Shown in pieces: positions 21,262 through 32,066 of a DNA stretch of 64,000 nt (position 1 is its first letter; each line of letters starts with the position of its first letter). A program made the translations under genes and the position numbers. The stretch is taken from contig JAJGST010000005.1 of assembly GCA_020746105.1 (NCBI GenBank), forward strand, positions 62,001-126,000, in the 5' to 3' direction. This DNA comes from Trogon surrucura (taxonomy: Eukaryota > Chordata > Aves > Trogoniformes > Trogonidae). Below the pieces are notes generated by a model that was not told the origin of the DNA, ran no database searches, and saw only the letters and a list, made by a program, of their open reading frames with translations.

Positions 21262-24200
21262 AGTCTTGCAGAGGCGTCTTTGCAAGACACACGTTGCGCT
21301 GCTGGGAGGATTTCCCAGGCTCCGGTGATGTCTGTGGTTCCAGATCGCGAGGAACAAGCCGCTGGCTCGATGGAGCAGGGTGAGAGCAGAGGGTCCCTCC
21401 TGCGGCCGCGCGGAGGGGCTGGCTGACGGGGCACTCAGCGCGGGGCCCGGAGCGGTGCCGGGGCTGGCGGAAGCTCCCCAAGTGCTCCTCTCCTGAGCCA
21501 GCGGGGCCCAGGCTGGGAAGGGGGACCTGCCGGGACAGCCGTGCCGGCCAGGGCCCCTTCCTCCCCCTCCAGCCCTGCCCATCAGCCAGCCGGGCAGGGA
21601 CAGAGCGGCCCTCGGGGGCAATCCCTCGGGGACGCTTCCCCCGGCCCCACGGAGCTGCTCACGCCCGTTGCCTTTTGCTTTCCCCCCCCCAGCATGCATG
21701 CTGTGCCGCCGGGCAGAGGCCGACCCGGACATCTGCGGGCACAGACTGTGGAAGGACGAGCTCTGCGTCCACTTTTTCTGCCTGGTGAGTCTCTCCGGGC
21801 CTTCTTCCTGCTCTCCTCAGGCAGGCTCTGCCCGGCTCTCCTCACACGAGCCTCGTGTTTTCTCTCCCGAAGGTCTTTGCCAGCGACCTTTCTCAGAACC
21901 GGATCGAGTACGAGGAAGCCATCATGTTTTACCACGAAGACGTTCGGCGTGCCATCGAGCAGGCGGCACTGAAGGTGAGGGCCCGGCAAGGTCAGGGAGG
22001 TTTGTGCCGGCAGAGGTTTGCGGGAGCTCAGCCCAGAGCCCGGGAAAGAGCCCCCAGCCCCTCCAGCCGGCTCTGGGACACAAGTCGTGCTCCCAGCAGC
22101 AGCTCCCCAGGAACCTCGTCGGCCAGGCGGGTCTCTGGGCTGCGACCCCGCAGCGGCCTCCTCCTGCACCCTGGCTGGGGGGCCCCAAGGCTGCTGCTGA
22201 TGGGGGCTGCGCTGTCCCTTCCAGGTCTGCGTCGTCTGTCGTGAGAGCGGGGCTGCCGTCACCTGTGGCCTGACATTCTGCCGCCGCAGCTTCCATCTCG
22301 CCTGTGCCGCCAGGGGAGGCTGCGTCACCCAGTTCTTCGGGGAATACACGTAAGGCAGCCGGCTCTGCCGGGGTGAGGCCCCTCAACTCCAGCCCCGTCT
22401 TCGGAAGGGCCCGCAGGGACGTTTCCCAGCGGACGGGCACAGGCAGAGCCAGAGCCGGGCCAGCTCTGGGGTTCCTTCCCCCTCCTCGCCACCACTGGGG
22501 CAGGACCCAGCGGTTCTCACCTGTCCCATCACTTTCCTCTTCTCCCCAGGGCCTTCTGCTCGCGTCACAGCCCCCAGCAGGCAGTGGAGGCAGCTTGGGA
22601 CGAGGAGACCAGCTGCCTCATCTGCACAGAGACCTTGGACCACGGGCTGTGCTTCCACACCCTGGTGTGCCCGGCGTGCAAGCACGCCTGGTTCCACCGC
22701 GGCTGCATCCAGGTGGGAGCCGTTCCCTTGGCCCCGTGGCACAGACGGCTCTCAGCAGCACCACGGCCTCACTCACGCTCCTTCTGCTTCTCCCACAGGG
22801 ACTGGCTTTGAGCACTGGCCTGTTGTGGTTCCAGTGCCCGCTCTGCAGGGACAGGGACCGCTTTCTCCCCGAAATGCTCATCATGGGGATCCGAATCCCT
22901 GAGAGGTTGGTGTCCTTCTGCCCGGCTCATCAGAGAGGAGGGGGCAAGTGCTGCACCGTGCCAGGGACTGCCCATGCTGTCCTGTGAACCGGGGCTTCAG
23001 TTTCCTGGAGGAGTTGGAAACAGGGCGGAGGGGGAAGAACAGGGACGCCTCCTTCTGCCGGATGCCACGGAAGCAGGGGCTCATCAGATTTCCCTTCCTC
23101 ATGTACAGGCTGCCAACATGGGAGAGCGGCCAGGCACACGCAGAACTCCCGGTGAGGCACAGGCGCTGCGATGCCGACGTGTGCCTCTGCCCAGGAGGCA
23201 GGGAGCAGGAGGAGGAAGAGGGGTAAGCGTCCAAAGCTCGAAGCACAGGGACTAAGGACAAGAGCTCTGCCGGACAATCCCGTGCTGCGGTCACTTTGTC
23301 CTCAGAGCCACTTCCCCATTTGCTTCCCCAGGCCCTGGCAACTGCTCTGGTGCTCCTCCTGTGCTGGCCAGGGCGCCCACAGAGGCTGCTCCGGCTCAGA
23401 GAACAGCACCATCAGCTGGGAGTGTGAGGTCTGCGCTGGCCCGGGCACCGGTAAGAGGCAAAGCAGCACAGGGTGCCCCTGGGTCGGGTCGCGGGTCCTG
23501 GCAGTGGGTGCCCAGGGTGGGCTTGGCAGAGGCTCTCTGCTCCAGGAGGGCAGGGGGCCCTGCCCTTGACCTTCCCGCTTCTCCTGACAGGCTCCAATGC
23601 CAGCTTGGAGGTCACCAGCCCAACACTGGAGGGAACCGGTCGCTGCAGTGCCCCTGGGCCCATGCGCAGGCGACACCGCCCCCGCTTGCAGCGCCGGGCC
23701 CAGAAGCCGTACAGCCGGCCCGAGAGATGCCGTGCCGGGAGCCGGGTGCCCGAAGCCAGTGCTGGAAGGAGCAGCTGCAGCCGGGAGGTGCTGGGGCCGT
23801 CCCACAGCTCCCCGGCTCCTGACAGCAGCATCTGCCTGGGCAGTCCCTGCGTCAACCCCTCGGTCCGCCAGCTCTTGCCGGACGCCCTCGCTGGCCCCCA
23901 GCAGGAGCCCGCCTGGCCCAGCAGCAGCACAGGCACCGAGGCAGCAGGAGAGGCAGGCAGCGACCCTCAGAGCGCATCTCCTGCCCCGGCGGGTCCCCCC
24001 GATGCCCAGCTGGCAGCTTCTGCCCTGCCCGGGGCTGCTGAGGAAGAGCCTCTCACTTCCACAGCCCAAGAGGAGCCGAAGGCACCTGCTTCTCCTGGCT
24101 GTGGCGAGCAGCCCGCAGAGGCAGAGGCAGCGAGCCAGGCCCCCGCCCCAGCCAGCCCCACAGCCTGCCCCACGGCACTGCTGGCCTCAGAGCAGCATGT

Positions 24201-24573
24201 GGGGAGGAACGTTGTGGCCGAGGCTTTGGTTGTGACCCAGGGACCTGGCCAGCAGCCGGCGGAAGAGCAGGAGGAGGCGCAGAGCACGGATGCGGCAGCG
24301 ACAACACCCGCAGCGCCTGGGGACGCTGAGCCCGCCTTGGCTGGAGAGCCTCAGGGGGAGGCCAGCACCAGCCCTGTCAGCCCAGCAGAGGGGGACACGT
24401 TTTCCGGTCCCGTGGCCCGCCCAGCCCCTCACCTGCACTCTCCTTCCCCCGCAGGCATCGCCGCTCTCCCGCACACCCCGGCTCGACGCCGGCGCTCCCT
24501 GTTCAGGAGGGCGCTGCGGGCTCTGCGCCGGGCTTTCCGCTGTGCCTGCACCGCAGGGCAGCAAGAGGAGTAA
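21262..24573 (+). CDS. PHF7-like PHD-finger / E3-ligase-like protein, complete
   Basis: Exons: 21262-21379 (ATG at 21328), 21693-21784, 21873-21974, 22225-22349, 22550-22712, 22799-22905, 23109-23222, 23332-23450, 23591-24573; all sites are GT-AG and all phases join, giving 618 residues. An extended PHD lies at about 19-130 (ACMLCRRAEADPDICGH, VCVVCRESGAAVTCG, FFGEYTAFCSRH), a RING/PHD-like module at about 144-200 (SCLICTETLDHG, VCPACKHAWFHRGCIQ, CPLCRDRDRFLPEM) and a third PHD at about 256-291 (LLWCSSCAGQGAHRGC, WECEVCAGPG). This is the PHF7/G2E3 layout: PHF7 is a nuclear, testis-linked histone reader and ubiquitin ligase. The unusual part is a Pro/Ala/Glu-rich tail of about 327 residues ending in an Arg-rich stretch; human PHF7 lacks it. 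An intron inside exon 9 (acceptor-like CCCCGCAG near 24455) is possible. Birds carry many copies, so orthology is not assigned. Confidence 0.88.
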
Positions 24574-24758
24574 CGTCCTGCTGCCAGTGCCACGCGAGTG
24601 CCCCGAGGTGACAGCTGGCCCTGAGCCTGTGCAGCGTCCCAAGGAAGCGGCACGGGGAGGCGTGGGAGAGACGGGGCAGGGACGGTTCCCCAGGCATTCA
24701 GCTGCCCTGAGGACGACGTGTTACCAGCCCCTGCGGGGCACTGATGCTTCCTGAGGCC

Positions 24759-24764
24759 AATAAA
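24759..24764 (+). terminator. Polyadenylation signal AATAAA of the PHF7-like gene
   Basis: AATAAA 186 bp after the stop codon. The bases just after it (ATGCCGGCACCTGACCT) are repeated at 24799, a short local duplication. Confidence 0.7.
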
Positions 24765-24769
24765 TGCCG

Positions 24770-25296
24770 GCACCTGACCTGCACTGGCCACTGGGAAAAT
24801 GCCGGCACCTGACCTCGACTGGCCGCCAGTTCTGGACTCCCGAGACAGCGCTTTACCAGCGACCAGTCGGCGCCACAGGGAGCGCGTCACTCGCCGACCA
24901 GCGCGTCACCAGCGGCCAGTCGCAGCCACGAGGAGAACTTCACTCGCCGGCCAGCGCGTCCCTGGCGGACACTTGGGGTCCCAGGCCAGCGCGTTGGTGC
25001 CACGGCTCCGTGTCCGGACTTGGGGCAGAGGGATCCTCCAAGGAAGGACGACCGGTCGGCCTGGCCTCCCTGGCTGTGGCCGGCGTCTGTGTTGGCTTCC
25101 TGCCCCCGAGGGAAGGAACCGAACAATCAGTGACTCGTGACTTCTTCGTGAACGCTGTCAGACGTTTCGTCTATTTATTGCACGGATTAATACCGACGAG
25201 TAACTGCTATGAAATGTGTTAGTAGGTCGTGTCAAATTTTATATTAAATTTATTACAATTATTTCACAGCAATCACAGTAACTAATCATACAAAGT
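24770..25296. other. Intergenic, GC-rich then AT-rich
   Basis: The first part carries short imperfect repeats of CTCGCCGACCAGCGCGTC type (24880-24960). The last 130 bp turn AT-rich before the LTR. I compared this AT-rich part by eye with the ERV 3' LTR and saw no match. No gene. Confidence 0.5.
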
Positions 25297-26478
25297 TGTA
25301 TTGGGTTGGCTTGGCTGGATTTTGGCGGCGGGGGGGGAGCTGCAGGGTGGCTTCTGCAAGAAGCTGCTAGAAGCTCCCCAAGTTTGATAGAGCCAATGCC
25401 AGCCGGCTCCAAAGAGGGACCCGCCGCTGGCCAAGGCTGAGCCTGTCAGTAAAGTGGTAGGAGAGGAGCCCTCTGTGGAAACATATTTAAGAACGGGGAA
25501 AAGAACTGCGCCACAACAGCTGGCACAGAGATGGAGGAGTGAGAATCTGTGCAGACACCAGGGTCAGTGAAGAAGGAGGGGGGGGAGGATGAGCTCCAGG
25601 AGCCGGAGCAGAGAGAGTCCCCCGGGTCTGCGGTGAGGACCATGGTGAAGCGGGTTGTCCCCCTGCAGCCCATGGGCAAGGTGCAGATGTCCACCGTGAG
25701 GATCACCGCGTAGATGTCACCGTGCAGAGGACTCCACGCTGTGTGGGTGGATGCCTGAAGGGGGCTGTAGCCCGTGGGAAGCTGCATCAGAGCAAGTCGC
25801 TGCCGGAACCTGTAGCCCGTGGAAGAGGGAATGCCCACGATGGAGCAGGTTGGCCGGTGGGACTTTTGGGACGCTGCGGGGGACTCACGCTGGAGCAGTT
25901 TCCCCTGAAGGACTGCGCCTCAGACTCACGAGGGGTGGGCTGCCCCTCGTGAGGTGTCTCCCGTTGGGCAGTTGGTGATGAATTGCCCTTCGTGGGATGA
26001 CTCACGTGGAGAAGAGAGTGTGAAGTTTGACTCTCATGAGAGGGACCCCACAATGGCCCTGGGGAAGAGTCCTCCCCCAGAGTGAAGAAGCAGCGGTGGA
26101 ACCAACATCGGCTGAACTGACCGTAACCCCCACTCCCTGTCCCCCTGCGCCACTCGGGGGGAGGAGGTGGAGAAACTGGGATTGATGTTAAGTCCGGGAA
26201 GAAGGGAGGGATGGGGGGAAGGTGTTTCTGCTTTTAAGATCTGTTTGGTTTATCTTATTTCTCACTGTTCCTCTCTGATATGTTCTCTTAATAAATGTAA
26301 TTAATTTCCCAAAAATCAAGTCTGTTTTCCCTGGGACGGTAAATGAGGGTGATCTCCCTGTCCTTATCTCAAACGCTGAGCCCTTGGAAATATTTTCTTC
26401 CCCCTGTCTAGCAGAGAAGGGGGAGTGAGAGAGCAGCTGTGTGGGCACCTGGCAGCCGGCCAGGGTCAAACCACGACA
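25297..26478 (+). mobile_element. 1.18-kb ERVL-like LTR abutting the gamma-type ERV
   Basis: Same family as 17689-18871 (1182 bp; starts TGTATTGGGTTGGC, ends GTCAAACCACGACA; AATAAA near 26290). The left flank is AAAGT and the right flank CCGGA, so there is no target duplication. The right side continues directly with a remnant of the 5' LTR of another ERV. It therefore inserted into that 5' LTR with later loss of the left part, or the junction was made by recombination. Confidence 0.88.
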
Positions 26479-26576
26479 CCGGATCTATGTCACTGCACCT
26501 GCACTTTAATACCAATACCAGAGAGGTGCAGAGAGGTTCTGCCGTTTTTGCGATCTTCCCTTTGAAAACCGCAACA
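26479..26576 (+). repeat. Remnant of the 5' LTR
   Basis: 98 bp ending TTTGAAAACCGCAACA, the same end as the 3' LTR. Its first bases match the 3' LTR at about 33916-33955 (GATCT...CACTGCACCTGCAC), after which roughly 300 bp present in the 3' LTR are absent. So the 5' LTR lost both its left part and an internal block. Confidence 0.75.
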
Positions 26577-26580
26577 GTTT

Positions 26581-26598
26581 TGGCGACCCAGGTGGGAC
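26581..26598 (+). promoter_or_regulatory. Primer-binding site, tRNA-Arg-like
   Basis: TGGCGACCCAGGTGGGAC lies four bases after the LTR end. Its last 12 bases complement the 3' end of vertebrate tRNA-Arg(CCU) as I recall it, with mismatches near the CCA. The tRNA assignment is tentative. Confidence 0.5.
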
Positions 26599-27208
26599 GG
26601 ACAGCAGGACCTTGCGAGTGAGACTGGACGAGATCGAGCGCTGATCGAACTCCAGCCGGCACCGAGGAATTGTTAGGGAGAAACATCACCTTCACTCTTA
26701 CGGCTCCTCTCAACGTTCTCTGGACGATGAGGCACTTCTTTAAAATTTGGAGGGGCTATCCCGATGAACTAACCCGTAAGTCGCGGTGGCAGAGACCCTG
26801 CTTGGTTGGGCTTGGGAGGCCCAGGAGCCTGCCAGTCAGACAGAGCGAAAGTTCCGCACAGTTGGGTTAGGAAATTCCTGGTATTTGGAAGCCTAGGCGC
26901 CGCCTGTAAGGAGCAGGAAAGCGATCGCAGGGTTGGCATTTGTATTTGCATTGGTATTGGTCCGTGTGTGCGTGAAAAGTGTATGTCTAATAAGGTACCT
27001 TTTTGGTTTATGTCATAATCTGTGTCTTTGCAAACTGTGTGAGTGTATGAGATTGAGACGTGCAACTGCGCATGAAGCGAGTGCAGAGTTTTGATCCGTG
27101 GCTCTGTTGTGGGGTGAGGGGAGTGGCCGGAGAGGAGCGAAGCGTAAGGATGAAATGGTTGTGAGATTAAAAAAAAAAAAAATAAAATAAAATAAAAAGA
27201 GAGAGAAA

Positions 27209-28860
27209 GTGTCGAAAATTGCCAAGTTATTTGGGGGAAATCAGGAGTCCATCCCTAATACCTCACCTCTGGGATGTCTCCTAGCACACGGGAAGGAGTT
27301 AAAGGAGGAATTTCGAAAAGATTTACTTATTGGTTATTGTAACCATGAATGGTTATTACATGATTTAGAAGACGGTGAGAAATGGCCTCTGAACGGGACT
27401 TTGAATTATAATACTATTTTGCAATTAATGTTGTTTTGTAGAAGGGAAGGAAAATGGGATGATCTTCCGTATGTTGATTTATTCTTTTACCTTCGAGAAA
27501 AGCCAGAATGGCAGAGAGATTGTAAGATGAATGATCAGACTTGTAACAAAAGAAATGCCTCTGTGAGTAAAAGAGAAGAAAATACAGGAGATTTGTTTGG
27601 CCTATACCTCCACCAAAATGTGCCGTAAGCATTTGGCTTTAAAGGAAAAGGAAAAGGGACAGGACTGTCTGGGGCCCGAATTAGATACAGCACCATCAGC
27701 TCCTATAGCTCCTGTTCTGATTTATCCCCCCCCTCATTCTCCTTCCTCGCCCCCTTTTAAAGTTAAACCTGATTCTGGTGCTGATTCTCTGAACACGAGG
27801 TCAGCATCAGAACCTAAAGTGTCAGGTTTGGGGCCGGATAGTATCGGAATGGAGGAAGAGTCACTCGGATCGGATTCTCCCCCCGCTGTGAGCAGAAGAA
27901 CGAGACAGCGTACCCACTTGGTAACTCCGTTAAGGTCACAAACTGGGAAACGATTAATAGCTCCCTTAAGGCAGGGAGTGGGGCAATGGGGACCAGTATA
28001 TGTAAAAATACCCTTTTCGCCCTCGGACCTTCTAATCTGGAAAGAGACGGCCGGTCCCTATAGAGAGGATCCCGGTAAAGTGGGGAGAGTAATGGGGATG
28101 ATAATTACAGAATCCAGATTGGGATGACACACAGGTGATTTTGGACACCGTTATGGATTCCACTGAAAACCAAATGGTCTTAAGGACTGCCAGGATGCGT
28201 GCGGAAGAGGATGTACGTGCTGGAACTACTACTGGCACCGTAGATCAGCATTTTCCTACTGGGGATCCGCAGTGGGATCCAAACCGAGACGAGCAGGTGG
28301 AAAGATTAAGAAGATACCAGCAGTGGATCCTGTATGGTGTTCAAAATGCCATGCCCAAAACCATAAAGTGGTCCAAACTGTACAATATTAGACAGGAAAA
28401 GAAAGAATCTCCAACCACATTTTTAGAAAGATTGAAGGAAGCAATCCGTAAATACACAGATTTGCAACCAGGGGCTAAAGAGACTAAGGCACAATTGAGG
28501 TTAATATTTTTAGGGCAATCCCGGGAGGATATTAGAAAGAAACTTCAGAAATTGGAAGGAGCGGAAACGCGAAATTTGGACAGACTACTGGAAATAGCCT
28601 GGAAAGTTTACAATAATTGAGGCAAAGAGACTGAAATGAGAAAACAGAAACAATTGCTTGCAGTAATGACAGGGACACCAGGAGTTGCCAACCGGGGATG
28701 GGGGCGAGGACGAGGGATGGTGGGAGGAGGCATGAGAGGAGGTGGAACGGGACAAATTAATCGAGCCCTTCTCAAAATAAATCCATGTACCTACTGCAAA
28801 GAAGAAGGACATTGGAAAAATGAATGTCCAAAATTAATTAATCAACAAACGGCAGCTAAT
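27209..28860 (+). pseudogene. gag: ERV gag (matrix, capsid, nucleocapsid), broken
   Basis: The matrix-like part (27209-27628) begins with GTG where an ATG would be expected. A Pro-rich linker follows in a shifted frame (27597-28127), then after a stop the capsid (28135-28620), with the gammaretroviral-type FLERLKEAIRKYT and a neighbouring charged segment. Nucleocapsid (from 28636) has one zinc knuckle, CTYCKEEGHWKNECPK (C-x2-C-x4-H-x4-C). Gag would form the virion core; here it is split by at least two stops and one frame change. Confidence 0.85.
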
Positions 28861-29467
28861 ATGATGGTTTTGGGAGAATATACACGACTAACACCGGAGG
28901 TGAACCCAGCTTTGCTTCTGGTTACAATAAAGCTGGGAGAAAAAGAAGTTACATTTCTGGTGGATAAGGTGCAACTTGTTCTGTGTTAAACAAACCAATA
29001 GGAAAACTGGGAAAAAGGACTGCTCTGCTGAGATTGTGGGGGTCACAGGGAAAGAGGAAAATAGGCCATTCCTACAGCCCCTAAATTTGCAATTTGGGAG
29101 TAAAGAAATAGCACATGAATTTTTATGTGTCCCAGAATGTCCCATACCTTTAATGGGAAGAGACTTATTAGCCAAATTAAATGCTCAAATTGTTTTTGAG
29201 GATGGGGACTTGTTGTTAAAAATACCTGAGTCAAAAACAGGGGAAATTTTGATGATAAAAAAGAAACCAAAGGTACTGGAAATATCCCCAGAAGTGGAGA
29301 ATGCACTAATCCCCGTGGTATGGGAGACTGGTATCCCAGGAAAATCTAAATTAGCACAACCAATAAAGGTTGAATGGAAAGAAGGAGCTAAACCAGTCAA
29401 GGTCAAACAATATCCGATTAAACCTGAAACAAAACAAGGAATTAAGAAATTAATTGATAAATTTTAG
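28861..29467 (+). pseudogene. pro: ERV protease and start of pol, broken at the active site
   Basis: The aspartic-protease frame reaches TFLVD and is then shifted by a one-base loss exactly in the active-site triad, so no D-T/S-G motif is formed. The later protease segment (CPIPLMGRDLLAKL) is intact in the next frame (28976-29467) and leads to the start of reverse transcriptase, which stops at 29467. Confidence 0.8.
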
Positions 29468-30232
29468 AAATATAAAATTTTAGAAGAATGCGAATCAGAA
29501 TATAACACGCCTATTTTACCAGCAAAGAAACCGAATGGAGAACACAGACTTGTTCAGGACTTAAGACCTGTAAATCAGATTGTGAAAGACCCAGTTGTAG
29601 CAAACCCAGATATGCTATTAACAGCCTTAGAAGAGAGTCATCAGTGGTTTACAGTGCTTGGTTTAAAAAATGCCTTCTGTTGTGTAGACAACATCCTGAC
29701 AGCCGCCGAAGACGAATCAGCCTGTATACAGGAAACAGCTGAACTTTGGAACTTCTTGGGATTAAACTGGTACAAGGTGTCAAAGAGAAAGGCTCAAACT
29801 GCGAGACAAGTAGTGATATATTTGGGTTTTGAAATCTCAAAGGGACAACAGAGACTGGGGACCAACTGAAAGGAAGCAGTTTGTGCTATTCTGGAACCTC
29901 GGAACATACCTGAACTAAGAGCATTTTGGGGAATGACAGGATGGTGTAAGCTTTGGATCATGGACTATGGTCTACTAGCTAAGCCATTGTCAGAAGCCCA
30001 AAAATCTGCCCATTTTGTATGGGGAAAGCAACAACAAGAGGCTTTCCGGAAACTTAAAATAGCCCTGATGACAGTGCCAGCCTTGGGACTACTGGACCTG
30101 ACTAAAGACTTTCAATTGTTTGTTCATGAAAGACAACACCCAGCTCTGGGAGTCCTGACACAGAGAATAGGTAGTTGGGAAAGGCCAGTGGGGTACTTTT
30201 CCAAACAATTAGACTCAGTAAGCAAGGGATGA
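29468..30232 (+). pseudogene. pol: ERV reverse transcriptase, catalytic core deleted
   Basis: The N-terminal fingers (PAKKPNGEHRLVQDLRPVNQ) are present, followed by LLTALEESHQWFTVLGLKNAF, then directly by VDNILTAAEDE. The stretch normally between these, including most of the palm, is missing, and the catalytic Y-x-D-D reads C-V-D-N. The thumb/connection part (30232 end) is recognisable. Confidence 0.85.
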
Positions 30233-30460
30233 CCCTCTTGCTTACGAACAGGAGCTAGTAGAATGATGAAGTATCAAGTGATCCTTACTGAGCAAGGTGG
30301 TGTGATTTTAAAGACAACTAACCTTGTGAGTCCAGCAGTGGTTCTGAGCACTTCACAGGAAGAACAACAACCGAAACATGACTGAATCACAGCTATTGAA
30401 CACACATATTCCAGTCGGCGACACTTAAAAAATGTCCCTCTTGAAGAACCTGATTGGGAA

Positions 30461-31111
30461 TTGTTCACAGATGGCTCCAGCTTCATCCTGGATGGAACCC
30501 GCCACGCTGGACATGCGGTAACAACCGAAACTATGGTAAGAGAAGCCAGTGCATTACCTTGTGCAACATTTGCACAGAAAGCAGAATTAATTGCATTAAC
30601 ACGGGCACTGAAATTGAGAAAAGGAAAAAGAGTTAATATATGGACTGATTCTAAATATGCTTTTGGAGTAATTCATGTCTGTGGTGCCCTATGGAAAGAA
30701 AGAGGATTATTATCCTCCCAAGCAACAAATGTTAAGCATCAAAAGGAAATATTGCAATTATTATTGGCAGTACAAGGACCAATTCAAGTAGCAATCATGC
30801 ACCGTAAAGCACATCAAGCAGGAAACACAAAGACAGCTGAAGGAAAGAGATTAGCAGATATTACTGTTAGAAGAGTGGCGCAACAACAAGTAGTAGCATC
30901 TCAGATGGCAATTATCCCCACTAGAACTGTCACTCTTCCTAAAGAGACACCAAAATACTCAGGCGAAGATGAAATGTTGGCACGATTATTGAATGCAAAG
31001 AAAAATTCAGAAGAGTGGTGGACAACAGTCACGGGACAGGTAATAATACCCCCTTTACTTACGAGAGAAATTTTGCCGATAAAACACGGGGAGTGTCACT
31101 GGGGTGCGTAA
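30461..31111 (+). pseudogene. pol: ERV RNase H domain
   Basis: Open for 216 codons with the acidic residues of RNase H in order: LFTDGSSF, AELIALTRAL, IWTDSKYAF. It would degrade RNA in the RNA-DNA hybrid. The frame is continuous but cut off from RT by stops around 30233-30460. Confidence 0.85.
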
Positions 31112-31873
31112 GCTATTGTACAACTCCTAAAAAGGAGTGTAGTATCAGCACGGATGTTAGAAATTGCTAAGTCGGTTATTCCAAAGTGTGAAATTTGTTT
31201 AAAGAATAATCCAGTAGTCCCAAAGAAATTTCAGTTGGGCAAAATAAAAACAGGAGTAGAACCAGGAGATTATTGGCAGATTGACTTTACAGAGCTACCT
31301 AGGTGTAGAGGGTATAAATACATATTAGTCGGGATTGACACTTTTTTCTGCATGGCCAGAAGCCTTTCTCTGTCGCACCAGTCAAGTTAAAGAAACTGTG
31401 AAATGGCTCTTGCGGGAAATTATTCCTGGATTTGGGGTTCCTTTTGGAATAACATCAGACAGAGGACCGCATTTTGTGGCCACGGTAGTACGGGAGGTGA
31501 GCAAAGTCCTGGGAATCTCTTGGGACCTGCCTGCCCCCCGGAGGCCACAATCTAGTGGAAAGGTAGAAAGAACGAACCAAACTTTAGAGAGACAAATCAG
31601 TAAAATCTGTCGGGAAGCCAAGCTGCAATGGCCTCAGGCACTCCCACTTGCACTGCTGCAAATAAGAGTAAACCTTGAAGTGGAATGTCAGCAAGTCCAT
31701 ATGAAATAATGTATGGAAAACCATATGAAAGCCCTGAACTTAATCCACATACGTATGTACCAGGGAAACAAGATATCTATAACTATTTGCTTTCTCTTGG
31801 AAAAAACCTTAGCCAGGCTCCGAAGTACCCTGGTGTGGAACTGACCTTTGACTCTGGAAAATCCAGTCCATGA
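31112..31873 (+). pseudogene. pol: ERV integrase, frameshifted
   Basis: The zinc-domain Cys pair (CEICLKNN), the first catalytic Asp (DYWQIDFTELP), the second Asp (TSDRGPHF) and the catalytic Glu (SSGKVERTNQTLE) are all visible but spread over three frames (31154-31390, 31335-31709, 31685-31873). Confidence 0.85.
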
Positions 31874-32066
31874 GGTACAACGAGGCGACTATGTATATGT
31901 GAAGGTTTGGAATGAAGAGCCTTTGAAAGAAAGGTGGAAAGGACGTACCAAGTGTTGTTGACCACCTTTACTCCAATCAAGATTGCTGAATCAGACTCGT
32001 GGATCCACTATACTGGAGTGAAGAAAGGAACCAGGGACCTGGAGACTCTGAAATTAATTTTAAAAC

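Noticed and set aside
23302-24069. 255-codon minus-strand frame opposite the PHF7-like exons
   Set aside because: GC-rich shadow of the real plus-strand exons, without motifs.
27209-27628. Domesticated gag gene
   Set aside because: Lacks an ATG, is short, and the following gag segments are frameshifted; no sign of selection can be read from one copy.
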